Assembly (NCBI GenBank): GCA_031425695.1
Contig: JANPJV010000116.1
Coordinates: 70,014-134,013 of the forward strand
Direction: 5' to 3'
DNA: 64,000 nucleotides
Source: JANPJV01 sp031425695
GTDB taxonomy: Bacteria > Pseudomonadota > Gammaproteobacteria > Xanthomonadales > SZUA-5
Positions within the stretch are counted from its first letter, which is position 1; each line of letters opens with the position of its first letter. The translations under genes were made by a program, and so were the position numbers. Below the pieces are notes generated by a model. It did not search any database, was not told where the DNA came from, and saw nothing but the letters and a program-made list of their open reading frames with translations. This document shows positions 8,911-18,348 of the stretch, one piece after another.

Positions 8911-10632
8911 TCAGCGATCCAGCTCGAGAAACGGCCCTGTTCGATATTCGCGAATTGGAATGGCACCGAGGCTCAGCGTCGCATCGACGAAGTCACGGGT
9001 CGGCGCGCGCGAGCGGTTGCGGTTGAGCCAGGCGGACCAGAGTGCGTAAAACTCGCGGTATCCCAGGTGGTAGGTGGTCAACTGCGGCGACGAAAACCAT
9101 GTGCGCTTCCAAAGGTTGGCAGCAAACTGCTCGTCCATCAGCGCTTCTTCGATCGCGAACGCGGTCAGCTGTGCCTCGCTCCAGCCCTCGGTGTGCACCG
9201 AGATGTCAGCGATCAGGCGGGCGATGTTTTCCAGTTGTTTCTTGTAGTGCGCGAGCCGTTCGGGGACACCACCCCAACCATGATCGAGCATCAGCCGTTC
9301 GCTGAAACTGCCCCAGCCTTCGGTGTACACGCCGTCTCCGAAAACGCTGCGCACGCGATGCGGCTGGCGCGCGGCGGTCTTCAGCTGCAGGTAGTGGCCC
9401 GGCACCAGCTCGTGCGGCACGATCATGCGATTGAACGCGGTGTTGAACGCACTGAAGAAGCGCGTCTTGTCAGCGACAGCCGCGCTGTCGGCAATATTGG
9501 GCAGCAGGAACAAGGTCTGCGCCTCGGGCGCAAACGGACCCGGCGCAAAGACGCCGCCAACGCTCTGGCCACCGAGCCAGGCCGGCAGCGTCGCAATGTG
9601 GAGCGACCGAGGCTCCGGGATGGTGACCAGATTCCGGCTGACCGCGAAGGCAAACGCGGCTTCAGCATCCGCCGTGTATTGCGCGACGAGCTCAGCAGTG
9701 TTGGCTGGCCGTTGCGACTCGACCGCGCGGAACAGCCGACGCAGGATCAATCGATCGTCGTGCGGCAATGGCTCCTTGGGATAGAACTGCGACCAGACCC
9801 CACGCCCGTACGCGGCCGCCTCTTCGCGTTTCTCGCCGAGCTCGCGATGGGCGCGCTCCAGGACTTCGGCCAGTGGCGTGTCGATCGCGGTGCCGAGCTG
9901 GAAGCGCAGCGCATAGTGGGCACCCAGTCGGAAATCCGCCGTGCCGGTGGCAGCCAGCTCGGCGCTGCGTAGGCCAAGCTTCTCGATCGCGCGTGCCGCC
10001 CGCTCGCCACTGCGGGCAAGCCGACGTTTGAGGCGCGCATCGATGCCCTGCGCCTGCGGCAAGCCATTGCGATAGAAGCCAGCCAATGCGCGCAAGCGTG
10101 CCTGTGCTTCCGTTGCGGCCTGCGGAATCACCTGGTCGGGGCGCGCCGTCTCGAGGGCGGCGAGCGCTTGTTTCACGAGCTTCGGGACTTGCTCGCTGCG
10201 CTCGAGCACCAGGGTCATGCGCACCGAAGCCGGACGGTCGTCGCGCAGGGCGAGGTAGAGGCTCGCCTGGCTCAGCGGCTCCACCCAGAACAGCGGATCG
10301 CGCTGCGGACGCTTGAGCACGGTCCACTCGAACAGGGAGTTGTCGATCTCGCGTAGCAGCAACTCAAGATCGATGCGCTCAGGCGAAGGCGGATCAGCCG
10401 CAAGTGCCGCCACGACTTTTCCCCGATAGTCACGTTGCAGCGTGATCCAGGCTTGCCGCCGTGATGCGGAGAGATCGTCCAGGCGGTCGTCATGGCGGTA
10501 CTCGCCCGCAGCGGTGGCGCGCGTCGGGAACTGCGCGAAGTAGGCATCGAGGTAGGTGTCGGTGAGGCTGTTGGCCGGCGCCGGCGCAATACCAAGAACC
10601 CAGACCAGGACCAGCATCGACGACAGGCGCAT
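8911..10632 (-). CDS. DUF885 family secreted protein (predicted zinc metallopeptidase-like)
   Basis: The 573-residue protein has a signal peptide (SMLVLVWVLGIAPAPANS) and the DUF885 hallmark HELVPGHYLQ near residue 406, followed about 30 residues later by EGWGSFSERL. In this family the HExxPGH histidines and the downstream glutamate are thought to bind zinc. The frame is open far upstream of 10632, but that extension is arginine-rich and unlike protein. The ATG at 10632 directly precedes the signal peptide and is taken as the start. Likely a periplasmic or exported hydrolase; substrate unknown. Confidence 0.88.
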   Translation of the reverse strand: MRLSSMLVLVWVLGIAPAPANSLTDTYLDAYFAQFPTRATAAGEYRHDDRLDDLSASRRQAWITLQRDYRGKVVAALAADPPSPERIDLELLLREIDNSLFEWTVLKRPQRDPLFWVEPLSQASLYLALRDDRPASVRMTLVLERSEQVPKLVKQALAALETARPDQVIPQAATEAQARLRALAGFYRNGLPQAQGIDARLKRRLARSGERAARAIEKLGLRSAELAATGTADFRLGAHYALRFQLGTAIDTPLAEVLERAHRELGEKREEAAAYGRGVWSQFYPKEPLPHDDRLILRRLFRAVESQRPANTAELVAQYTADAEAAFAFAVSRNLVTIPEPRSLHIATLPAWLGGQSVGGVFAPGPFAPEAQTLFLLPNIADSAAVADKTRFFSAFNTAFNRMIVPHELVPGHYLQLKTAARQPHRVRSVFGDGVYTEGWGSFSERLMLDHGWGGVPERLAHYKKQLENIARLIADISVHTEGWSEAQLTAFAIEEALMDEQFAANLWKRTWFSSPQLTTYHLGYREFYALWSAWLNRNRSRAPTRDFVDATLSLGAIPIREYRTGPFLELDR

Positions 10633-10785
10633 GCGTTGGTATTCCCGCAAATGATCAGTCCTGCAGTGTAGCTGGGTCTGGTCAACCAGCCGTACCGGCA
10701 GTGCGCATAAAGGCCCCAGGCGCCAGGAACTCGGGCGCCCTGCGCTAGTCTTCAATCTTTCGTCATCAGGCTGATCACGAATCTC

Positions 10786-11844
10786 ATGCGTGTCCCCTTG
10801 GTCATCGGTCTGGTTTTGATTGCCGGCGGCGCCGGCTACCTTTTGTCGGATCGGCTCAAGGCGCCGAACGCCGTTGCGACGACTACGGAAATCGAAAGCA
10901 ATCCGTTGGTTACGCCGCCGGCGGCACCCGCCGTCATAGAAGCAGTCGCCGAAAAATTCGAGCACACGCCAGCGGTCGTGCCGCTGCCTGTTCCAGTTCC
11001 GGTACCGCAGAACCTGCCCCCGCTTCCTCCCAGCGATCGGCCCTTCGCGGAACAATTCGATGCGCTCGTCGCATTGGCGGAAGCGGGAGAACCGGTCGCC
11101 TCCTGCCGCCTGGCGCTCGACTCGTTGTATTGCCAGGAACACGAGCTGAGCCAGAGCTTCAACAAGCAGATGAGCGGCGCAGCAGGCTCGCTCGCGAAAA
11201 CGATGGGCAACGAGCTAGCGGCAACGCTGGTCATGGGAGCCGAAGACAGTGTTTCGAGCGGCGCGGGCTTTTGCGCAGGATTTTCGAGCAAGTCGGTGCC
11301 CGACGTGAATGCGCTCCTCAACCGCGCACTCCCGCGCCTGAGCGTCCGACAGAAGCTGCTGTTGGCACTCGCGCGACCTGACGGCTCGGTCGTCCAGATC
11401 ATGCGCGAGCCGCCGAGGAACCCGACCATCGGGGGCGGCTCGCTACGCATCTATTCGCAGTTCCTGGCGGATCACGCCATGGACTTCCTGCACGAGGGCA
11501 TCGTCGCAGCCGACCCGATGGCGCTCGAAGCCATGATCTTGGTGCATGCGCCAGGCAGGGTGCCGGATGCAGGCTCGGTGGTCTTTCCATGGCTGCCGGA
11601 CCCTTACAAGTTTGCTGGCTATGCATTGTTGCAGCAGCAACTCAGTGGTTCGGCGTCGCTCGGGCCGTTTGTCGGTGCGACGCTGGAAAAGGTCCGCGCA
11701 GAGCTCTCGATCGATCAATGGCAGACCTTGCAGCGAGCGGTGAATGCGGAAGAAAAGCGCTGGCAGGCATTCCAGGACCGGGGCCGATCCGCCCGACCTG
11801 ATCCGACGACCTCGCGCGCCTCGAATCTCTGCGCAGGCACGTAG
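10786..11844 (+). CDS. Hypothetical membrane-anchored protein with proline-rich linker
   Basis: This 352-residue protein starts with an uncleaved-looking helix (VPLVIGLVLIAGGAGYLL). A flexible linker with a repeated Pro-Val segment (PLPVPVPVPQNLPPLPP, near residues 66-82) follows. A helical domain of about 220 residues contains three cysteines (SCRLALDSLYC, GFCAGF) that could form disulphides in the periplasm. I recognise no family or catalytic motif. No good Shine-Dalgarno precedes the ATG. It is divergent from the DUF885 gene. Periplasmic tethering is inferred from the anchor-linker-domain layout. Confidence 0.75.
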   Translation: MRVPLVIGLVLIAGGAGYLLSDRLKAPNAVATTTEIESNPLVTPPAAPAVIEAVAEKFEHTPAVVPLPVPVPVPQNLPPLPPSDRPFAEQFDALVALAEAGEPVASCRLALDSLYCQEHELSQSFNKQMSGAAGSLAKTMGNELAATLVMGAEDSVSSGAGFCAGFSSKSVPDVNALLNRALPRLSVRQKLLLALARPDGSVVQIMREPPRNPTIGGGSLRIYSQFLADHAMDFLHEGIVAADPMALEAMILVHAPGRVPDAGSVVFPWLPDPYKFAGYALLQQQLSGSASLGPFVGATLEKVRAELSIDQWQTLQRAVNAEEKRWQAFQDRGRSARPDPTTSRASNLCAGT

Positions 11845-11958
11845 CGCGGTAACGCAACTAATGCAGTTCGTCGGCACTCATCCAAGGACCGACGCGCGAT
11901 CACCTCACAGTTCCAGCGAATGCTTTTCGGTAATCTCGCTTTACCTGAAGGAGGCGCG

Positions 11959-13431
11959 ATGGTCCGCTCGACTGCTCTTGGAAAGATTCGTTTTGCCCTG
12001 CTTTTGTGTGCGCTGGCGGGCACCGCAGCCGCCACCAGCTTCACTCCCGCGCGCAGCAGCGACGACCTGCGCAACCCGCACAAGGGCTACATGCACTGGG
12101 GCACGACATTCGCGGCCGACGGTGGCGTCGATGACCACTACGGGTCGCGCATCTTCCACATCTACGCGCCCTGGCGGGAGATCGAGACCGCGGACCAGGT
12201 GTTCGACTGGGCGGGCTTCGAGCAGCGACATCTGACGCCAATCAGCAACGTCTACCCGGACGCCACTTTCGTGTTGCGGCTGGTCGCCGACTATCCGAAC
12301 AGCACGGGCAGCGGCATCGATGCCTATTACACAGGGGGCCAGAACGAGCGCGATTACCCGCTGTTCCTCGAACAGCCGCCGCTCAGTATCCCGGCGAGCA
12401 ACTACGCCAGCTGCGATGGCGACGGCCCCGGGCGCGCCCCGGATTGGAACCACGTGAACCTGCGCCCCCAGCTTGAACAGCTGATCGATGCGCTGGACGC
12501 GCGCTATGACGGCGACCCGCGCATCACCGCGATCCAGGTCGGGCTGCTCGGGCTCTGGGGCGAATGGCATCAGAGCGGCTGCCCTGGGCTCGAGCCGGGC
12601 ACGACCGTCAAGCAGGCCGTGCGCAACCGCTACGCCGCAGCGGTGACGCAGACGCCGCTGCAGACGCGCTATCCGCGCAGCGCCGACGTCGGGACCACCG
12701 AGATTGCGTTCCACGAGGATTACTTCCCCTCGTTCACGGGTGCCTGCAACCAGTTTCCGACGCCGATGCCCCTTTGCAATGACGACGGCAACTGGAATCT
12801 CGAGTGGGCGTTCGCGAATGAATCACCGTCAGCGCGCGACAACTGGATCAGCAACATCATGTCTGGCGAGAGCCCGCTCACCGACCAGAAAGAGGTCTGG
12901 GTCACGCGCCAGGCCGACATCGAAACCCTGATCCGGACCTACCACCTGAGCTTTCTCGGGCCCGCCGGAAAACATGAGGAGGCGGGATTCGCAAATTCGC
13001 TGATTCCCATCCGGCGCACGCTCGGCTACAACCTGCATCTCGATCTCGTCGATTTCCCGGGGACGCTGAGCGCCGGAACCTTCAATGCGAGCGCGACCTT
13101 GTTCAACAGCGGCAGCGCCCCGCTCTACCACGACTTCGCGCTGCGCCTCGAGCTCGTCGACGGCGGCGGGATCAGTCGCTGGTCGAGCAGCTTCACGCAG
13201 GACCCGCAAGGCAGCCTGCCCAACGTCGCATTCAACTTGTCGCAAGGCTTCACGCTGCCCGCGAACGTCCCCGCCGGCAGCTACAGCCTGCGTGCAAGCC
13301 TGCCCGCACTCGCGGCCGGGCGGCCCGCAATCGTCCTCCAGAGTGCGCCGCGCGACGCAGACGCCCGCGTGATTCTCGGCAACATCACCGTCGTATCCTC
13401 GGGCAACCTGTTCGCCAACGGCTTTGAATGA
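11959..13431 (+). CDS. Secreted DUF4832/DUF4874-like protein with GFE C-terminus
   Basis: The start at 11959 follows AAGGAGG at 11948-11954. A signal peptide (LLLCALAGTAAA) leads a 490-residue protein. NPHKGYMHWGTTF near the mature N-terminus and QVGLLGLWGEWH in the middle are characteristic of DUF4874/DUF4832 proteins, which resemble TIM-barrel glycoside hydrolases with a C-terminal beta-sandwich (about residues 355-475). The final residues are NLFANGFE before TGA, the same tail as on three other secreted proteins in this window. Substrate is unknown; a polysaccharide-related role is inference. Confidence 0.82.
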   Translation: MVRSTALGKIRFALLLCALAGTAAATSFTPARSSDDLRNPHKGYMHWGTTFAADGGVDDHYGSRIFHIYAPWREIETADQVFDWAGFEQRHLTPISNVYPDATFVLRLVADYPNSTGSGIDAYYTGGQNERDYPLFLEQPPLSIPASNYASCDGDGPGRAPDWNHVNLRPQLEQLIDALDARYDGDPRITAIQVGLLGLWGEWHQSGCPGLEPGTTVKQAVRNRYAAAVTQTPLQTRYPRSADVGTTEIAFHEDYFPSFTGACNQFPTPMPLCNDDGNWNLEWAFANESPSARDNWISNIMSGESPLTDQKEVWVTRQADIETLIRTYHLSFLGPAGKHEEAGFANSLIPIRRTLGYNLHLDLVDFPGTLSAGTFNASATLFNSGSAPLYHDFALRLELVDGGGISRWSSSFTQDPQGSLPNVAFNLSQGFTLPANVPAGSYSLRASLPALAAGRPAIVLQSAPRDADARVILGNITVVSSGNLFANGFE

Positions 13432-13468
13432 CCCGCTTCATAGGCGCAACATTGCTGATCTCACATCG

Positions 13469-13960
13469 ATGGGCAAGACGATGATCGCCAAGAACACCCT
13501 CTGTTTCTGGTATGACGGCTCGGCTCTGGACGCCGCGCAGTTCTACGCCGAAACTTTCCCCGACAGTGCCGTGACCAGCATCATGCGGGCCCCGGGGGAC
13601 TACCCATCGGGCAAGCAAGGCGACATTCTGACCGTCAATTTCACCGTCTTCGGGATTCCGTGTCTCGGCCTGAACGGTGGCCCCGAGTTCAAGCACAACG
13701 AAGCCTTCTCATTCCAGGTCGCCACCGACGATCAAGCCGAGACTGATCGCTTGTGGAATGCGATCGTCGGCAATGGCGGCACGGAAAGCCAGTGCGGCTG
13801 GTGCAAGGACAAATGGGGATTGTCCTGGCAGATCACGCCCCGGGCGCTCACCGAGGCGATCACTGACCCCAATCCCGCCGCAGCCCAGCGTGCATTTGCC
13901 GCGATGATGGGAATGCGCAAGATCGACGTCGCAACGATCGAGGCGGCGCGCCGGGGCTGA
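13469..13960 (+). CDS. VOC-superfamily protein (3-demethylubiquinone-9 methyltransferase-like/PhnB type)
   Basis: About 160 residues carry the typical VOC/PhnB pattern: LCFWYDGSALDAAQFYAETF at the start, DILTVNFTVFGIPCLGLNGG in the middle, and CGWCKDKWGLSWQITP near the end. The name of the Pfam family is historical and no methyltransferase activity should be assumed. Candidate starts are ATG 13469 and ATG 13481; neither has a strong ribosome binding site. It lies 37 bases after the preceding gene and may be co-transcribed with it. Confidence 0.85.
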   Translation: MGKTMIAKNTLCFWYDGSALDAAQFYAETFPDSAVTSIMRAPGDYPSGKQGDILTVNFTVFGIPCLGLNGGPEFKHNEAFSFQVATDDQAETDRLWNAIVGNGGTESQCGWCKDKWGLSWQITPRALTEAITDPNPAAAQRAFAAMMGMRKIDVATIEAARRG

Positions 13961-14055
13961 GGCCCGCTTACGAGTCATCGCTGTCGCGACAGCGCGCCCC
14001 CGGCCGCAATGCACTTGCTTTGCCTTGCTGCCCCGCACAACGCAAGCGAAGCATT

Positions 14056-14092
14056 GCAGCCACGGCTGCTCCCACGACAGCACCGGCGTCGA
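14056..14092. repeat. Isolated copy of a REP-like palindromic unit
   Basis: GCAGCCACGGCTGC followed by TCCCACGACAGCA closely matches the units of the tandem cluster at 17954-18280. It lies in the 346-base gap between the VOC gene and the convergent GST gene. I saw nothing else convincing in that gap. Confidence 0.6.
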
Positions 14093-14306
14093 CGCGCGGC
14101 TCGCCAGGCACTTTTCCCGCCGTCGCGTAAGCACAGGCCTTGCGTGCGGCGGCTCGCAGACGGCAATCGGATCGAATGGCATGTGTCGCAGGCGCGGAGG
14201 GCCCTGACCTCGGAGGCAAGCGTCCGCACGTACAGCAGACACAGCACAAGCAATTGCCAATCGCTGAGCAGGTGATGCCCCAGCCCTCCCAAATTGAGCG
14301 ACCCCG

Positions 14307-14948
14307 CTACGCCAACTCGCGCACCGAAGAAGGATCGATCGAGTACGGGTAGACCTGCGCCAAGTGGCGCGGCTGCGCGCGCACCCGCTCGAGCCAGCGT
14401 TGGACAGCTTTGAAGTCTCCAATCGGAAGGTCTGCGTCAGCGGCCAGGTGCACGTAGGCGTAGATCGAGATGTCGGCAATGGAATACGCCTCGCCAGCCA
14501 GGAAGCAGCGCGCCGTCAATTCCCGATCGAGGATCTCGAGGACTTTGATAGATGTCGCACGCTTGCTTGCGATCAATTCCTGCGGACGGCGCGCGGATTT
14601 TCCGGTCAACGTCCAATGACGCAACGTGGCGATGCTCGATTGCACATAGTCGCCTTCAAAACACAGCCACTGCATGGCTTTGGCCTGCTCGAAAGCAGCG
14701 TCGGGCAGGTATTCGGTGCCGCGAGCCAGGAAGCTCAAGATCGCGTTGGATTCGGCAAGAACGCGGCCATCGACCAGGCGGATTGCCGGCACGGCACCAG
14801 TCGGGTTGATCTGCAGATAAGCCGGTTGCTGTCCCTGCCCTTCGAAGATGCTGATGAACTCAGTGCGGTATCCGAGCTGCAGCTGAGCGAGCAATTGCCT
14901 GATTTTCCAAGCGTTCTGTGAAGGGAGGTAATCGAAGAGCGTGAGCAT
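14307..14948 (-). CDS. Glutathione S-transferase family protein
   Basis: The 213-residue protein has an N-terminal thioredoxin-like domain (MLTLFDYLPSQNAWKIRQLL, then NPTGAVPAIRLVDGRVLAES with the conserved cis-proline and glutathione-binding E-S). An all-helical C-terminal domain contains the N-capping segment YSIADISIYAY. A serine near residue 10 in the first motif is the likely catalytic residue. It would conjugate or transfer glutathione in the cytoplasm. Substrate is unknown. It appears to be monocistronic. Confidence 0.9.
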   Translation of the reverse strand: MLTLFDYLPSQNAWKIRQLLAQLQLGYRTEFISIFEGQGQQPAYLQINPTGAVPAIRLVDGRVLAESNAILSFLARGTEYLPDAAFEQAKAMQWLCFEGDYVQSSIATLRHWTLTGKSARRPQELIASKRATSIKVLEILDRELTARCFLAGEAYSIADISIYAYVHLAADADLPIGDFKAVQRWLERVRAQPRHLAQVYPYSIDPSSVRELA

Positions 14949-15162
14949 GCGCGGCTGTCCTTGCGTGTGGGCGACCCACTTTCGCGCAGGCTGTCGGCGC
15001 TGGCGCTCCGGATCTTGCGCTGCAATCGAACGCGCGCAGAAGCGCTAGGATTACCGTGATTCGCGCCTGGAAAACCACCGCATTGAACGATCAAAGCTTG
15101 CCGCGCCGTAAACCGCGTAATCAACCGATGCCAGCGCGAAAACTGTCGCTTCGAGCTCGGTC

Positions 15163-17577
15163 ATGAGCACCGCTGCGGATCGCCCGCCACCGCACCTGCC
15201 GCTCCTGCTCGCGCTATTCGTCGGCAGCGGGGCGGCGGCGCTGATCTACCAGATCGTCTGGTTCCAGTTGCTGCAACTGGTGATCGGATCGTCGGCGATC
15301 TCGCTCGGCATCCTGCTCGGCACCTTCATGGGCGGCATGTGCATCGGCAGCCTTGGACTGGCGCGCGTCATCTCTGCGCGCCATCACCCGCTGCGCGTTT
15401 ATGCCTTGCTCGAGCTCGGGATTGCGGCTTTCGGCATCCTGGTCCTGTATCTGATTCCGTGGATTGCGGGCGCCTATATGCTGGTCGGTGGCCGCGGCGC
15501 CGACGGCATCTTCTTTCGCAGCGTGTTGTGCGCCATCTGCCTGCTGCCGCCTACCGTGTTGATGGGTGCGACCCTGCCGGCCATCTCTCGCTGGGTGCAT
15601 TCCACGCCGAGCGGCGTCGCCTGGCTCGGATATTTTTATGGCGGCAATACCGCGGGCGCAGTGCTTGGGTGCCTGCTGGCAGGCTTCTTCCTGCTGCGGG
15701 TCTACGACATGCCCACTGCGACCTGGGTGGCGGTCGCGCTGAACATCGCAGTTGCTGCGGTTGGGCTCGCGCTCGCGGCAGCTACCCGTTACGTTCCGAC
15801 CGAAAAAGCGAGGCCGGGTGCGGGCATACCGACGGCTGGCGGGCACCGCGCGGTCTATTTCGCCACCGCCTTGTCGGGCATGACGGCGCTGGGCGCGGAA
15901 GTCATCTGGACGCGCGAGCTGTCACTGCTGCTCGGCGGCACCACCTACACGTTTTCGATCATTCTCGCGGTATTCCTCATCGGCATCGGCCTCGGCAGCA
16001 GCGTCGCGTCGCTCTGGTCGCGTTCGTGGGTCAGGCCGCGACTCGCGCTCGGGATCTGCCAGCTGCTGCTGGTGGGCGGCATTGCCTGGTCGGCTTTTGC
16101 GATTTCACAGTCGCTGCCGTATTGGCCGGTCCTCCCGGAGATCGTGTCGAGCCCGTGGGTGATGTTCCAGCTGGACTTGGTGCGCTGCGTTTACGCCATC
16201 CTGCCCGCCGCCTGCCTGTGGGGCGCCAGTTTTCCGCTTGCGCTCGCGGCAGTCGCATCCGAACAGAAAGATACCGCGCGCCTCGTTGGCGGCGTCTATG
16301 CAGCGAATACGCTCGGCGCGATCATCGGCGCATTGCTCTTCAGCATCCTGCTGCTGCCACTGTTCGGCACGCATGGTTCGCAGCGGCTGATGATCCTGCT
16401 GGCGACCCTCTCGGCGGCGCTCGTGCTGGCGCCGATGGCACGCTCGCCCCGCGGCCTGCTGGCGCTGGCCGCTGCCGGGCTGCTGGCGGTTTCTTTGTCC
16501 CGGACGATCGTACCGATCCCCTTCGAGATGATTGCCTTCGGTCGGCAGACAGCGGTGCGCCTGGGCACGGTCACTGAGCTCTATCGGGGCGAAGGCATGA
16601 ACTCTTCCATCGGCGTTTCGGGAGCGACGGATCGCTCCGGCGTGCGCTCGTTTCATGTGGCCGGAAAGATCGAGGCCTCCAGTGCCGTCAGCGACATGCG
16701 TCTCCAGCTGCAACTGGGCAATCTTCCGGCACTGTTGCATCCGCGGCCGGCATCGGTCCTGGTGGTTGGCTTCGGCGCGGGCGTAACCGCCGGATCGTTC
16801 ATTCCCTACCCCGAGCTCAGCCGGCTGGTCGTCTGCGAAATCGAGCCCCTGATCCCGACCATCGTGTCGCGCTTCTTCGCCACTGAGAATCAGGGGGTCG
16901 CGGATGATCCACGGGTCGAGATCGTTTTCGACGATGCGCGACATTTCATTCGCACCACCGACGAGAAGTTCGACGTCATCACCTCCGACCCGATCCACCC
17001 GTGGGTCAAGGGTGCCGCGAGTTTGTACACGCGCGAGTACTTCGAGCAGGTCAAGGCACGCTTGAAACCCGGCGGCATCGTCACTCAATGGGTGCCGCTG
17101 TATGAAAGCAGCCCTGCTGTGATCAAGAGCGAGATCGCGACGTTCCTGGAAGTTTTCCCGAATGCCACGGTTTGGGGGAATCCGATTGGCGGCATCGGCT
17201 ACGACGTCGTGCTGCTGGGCTCGGCTGATCCGGTGACCATCGACATCGACGCGATCGATACGCGACTGACGGGCGCGAGCCACGCGCGCGTCCTGGCCGC
17301 CTTGAGTGCCGTCGGCTTTGCCAGTGCGCACGAGTTACTCGCCACATTCTCCGGCTCAGCCCGTGATCTCGCCCCCTGGCTGGCCGACGCCGAGATCAAT
17401 ACTGACCGCAATCTGCGCTTGCAGTACCTTGCCGGCATGTCCTCGGCGGCCAAGAGCGGCGGCACGATCTACGACAGCATTCGCTCGTATCGGCGCTTTC
17501 CCGAGGAGCTCTTCATCGGCGAGCCATCGCGCAAGGACGCCTTGCGCAGTGCAGTCATGGCGGACAAGGCGCCGTAG
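15163..17577 (+). CDS. Multi-spanning membrane protein fused to a spermidine-synthase-like domain
   Basis: Residues 1 to about 480 form many membrane helices, beginning LLALFVGSGAAALIYQIVWF, as in 'fused MFS/spermidine synthase' proteins. Residues about 490-750 are a Rossmann methyltransferase/aminopropyltransferase-like domain with VVGFGAGVTAGSF, VVCEIEPLI, FDDARHFIRTTDEKFDVITS and LKPGGIVTQWVPLY. The glycine-rich loop and the acidic residue after strand 2 suggest nucleotide binding. The usual GGGDG and the catalytic YD..DSTDP segment of true spermidine synthases are replaced (TSDPIHPW), so polyamine synthesis should not be assumed. The length of 804 residues is typical of the fused family. 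Confidence 0.85.
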   Translation: MSTAADRPPPHLPLLLALFVGSGAAALIYQIVWFQLLQLVIGSSAISLGILLGTFMGGMCIGSLGLARVISARHHPLRVYALLELGIAAFGILVLYLIPWIAGAYMLVGGRGADGIFFRSVLCAICLLPPTVLMGATLPAISRWVHSTPSGVAWLGYFYGGNTAGAVLGCLLAGFFLLRVYDMPTATWVAVALNIAVAAVGLALAAATRYVPTEKARPGAGIPTAGGHRAVYFATALSGMTALGAEVIWTRELSLLLGGTTYTFSIILAVFLIGIGLGSSVASLWSRSWVRPRLALGICQLLLVGGIAWSAFAISQSLPYWPVLPEIVSSPWVMFQLDLVRCVYAILPAACLWGASFPLALAAVASEQKDTARLVGGVYAANTLGAIIGALLFSILLLPLFGTHGSQRLMILLATLSAALVLAPMARSPRGLLALAAAGLLAVSLSRTIVPIPFEMIAFGRQTAVRLGTVTELYRGEGMNSSIGVSGATDRSGVRSFHVAGKIEASSAVSDMRLQLQLGNLPALLHPRPASVLVVGFGAGVTAGSFIPYPELSRLVVCEIEPLIPTIVSRFFATENQGVADDPRVEIVFDDARHFIRTTDEKFDVITSDPIHPWVKGAASLYTREYFEQVKARLKPGGIVTQWVPLYESSPAVIKSEIATFLEVFPNATVWGNPIGGIGYDVVLLGSADPVTIDIDAIDTRLTGASHARVLAALSAVGFASAHELLATFSGSARDLAPWLADAEINTDRNLRLQYLAGMSSAAKSGGTIYDSIRSYRRFPEELFIGEPSRKDALRSAVMADKAP

Positions 17578-17592
17578 CCTTACCGCCGATCG

Positions 17593-17883
17593 TCAGAGTC
17601 CGTGACCGCCAACCGGCGCGGTTTCGAAATGGGCATCGAATGAGGCAATCAGCGGCTTGCCGCGGGTGATGGCCGCACGCACCGACGGCAAGGCCAGTGA
17701 TGCCTTGTGGCTGTCAGCCGAGTCCCAGATCTCGGTGATCCAGATGGCGTCCGGATCAGCGGGGTCGTGCGCGACGACATAGCTCTTGCATCCCGGCATC
17801 CCGGAAACGCCCTCGAGGAGTATCGCCACCAGGGCGTCGCGCTGGCCCGGGTAAGCCTTCATGTTTCCAATCAAACCGTACAT
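17593..17883 (-). CDS. Antibiotic biosynthesis monooxygenase (ABM)-domain protein
   Basis: AGGAGG sits four bases before the ATG at 17883, fixing the start. The 96-residue product (MYGLIGNMKAYPGQRDAL, VVAHDPADPDAIWITEIWDS) is a typical single ABM domain, a dimeric ferredoxin-like fold found in small quinone or heme monooxygenases and in proteins of unknown function. The frame stays open upstream to 18285, but that part is translation of the palindromic repeat cluster and is rejected. It converges on the spermidine-synthase-like gene with only 15 bases between stops. Confidence 0.88.
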   Translation of the reverse strand: MYGLIGNMKAYPGQRDALVAILLEGVSGMPGCKSYVVAHDPADPDAIWITEIWDSADSHKASLALPSVRAAITRGKPLIASFDAHFETAPVGGHGL

Positions 17884-17953
17884 TCGCCCTCCTGGAGCGT
17901 AGATCGCGTCGCATGGCTCCGCATGCTGCGGCGCCGCAGCTGCGTTGTCGAGA

Positions 17954-18280
17954 CGCGATCGCGCCCTGGCCGCTCTAGCGACGGCAGGGCAAAAGCAAAG
18001 ATCGCGGCCTTGCCGCTTTCCCGCCAGCAGGGCCAAGCGCGAAGATCGCAGCCATGGCCGCTCCCACGACAGCAGGGCAAGGGCAAAGATCGGGGCCGTG
18101 GCTGCTCTCGCGACAGCAGGGCAAGAGCAAAGATCGCGGCCATGGCCGCTTTCGCGACAGCAGGCAATAACCAAGATCGCGGCTGTCGCCGCTACGAAGG
18201 CATTGCCGGCCATGGCCGCTCCCACCACAGCCGGGCCAAGAGCCAAGAGCGGGGCCGTGGCCGCTACGAAGGCAGCGCCG
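17954..18280. repeat. Tandem cluster of REP-like palindromic units, 44-bp period
   Basis: Units beginning AAGATCGCGGCC and containing the palindrome GCGGCCATGGCCGC start at 17998, 18042, 18086 and 18130, that is, exactly 44 bases apart. Less regular copies flank them at about 17960 and 18173-18280. Most contain a conserved GCGACAGCAGGGCAA segment. The inner palindrome and CCGCTCCCAC resemble REP sequences of pseudomonads and xanthomonads. The cluster lies between the ABM gene and the terminator of the DUF11 gene and fills that 465-base gap. Confidence 0.85.
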
Positions 18281-18290
18281 CGCACAAATG

Positions 18291-18317
18291 AAAAGGGCGG
18301 CCACTGGCCGCCCTTTT
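18291..18317. terminator. Bidirectional rho-independent terminator
   Basis: AAAAGGGCGGCC and GGCCGCCCTTTT form a perfect 12-base stem around ACT, with an A-run on one side and a T-run on the other. It can end transcripts from either strand. It lies 31 bases beyond the stop of the DUF11 protein gene. Confidence 0.9.
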
Positions 18318-18348
18318 CATCACCCGCCGAAGCGGGATGTTGTCGCGA

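Noticed and set aside
10633..11142. N-terminal extension of the DUF885 gene
   Set aside because: The residues are arginine-rich and unlike protein, and they overlap the divergent gene at 10786. The signal peptide begins at 10632.
17884..18285. N-terminal extension of the ABM-domain gene
   Set aside because: It is a translation of the REP-like cluster. The AGGAGG before the ATG at 17883 marks the true start.
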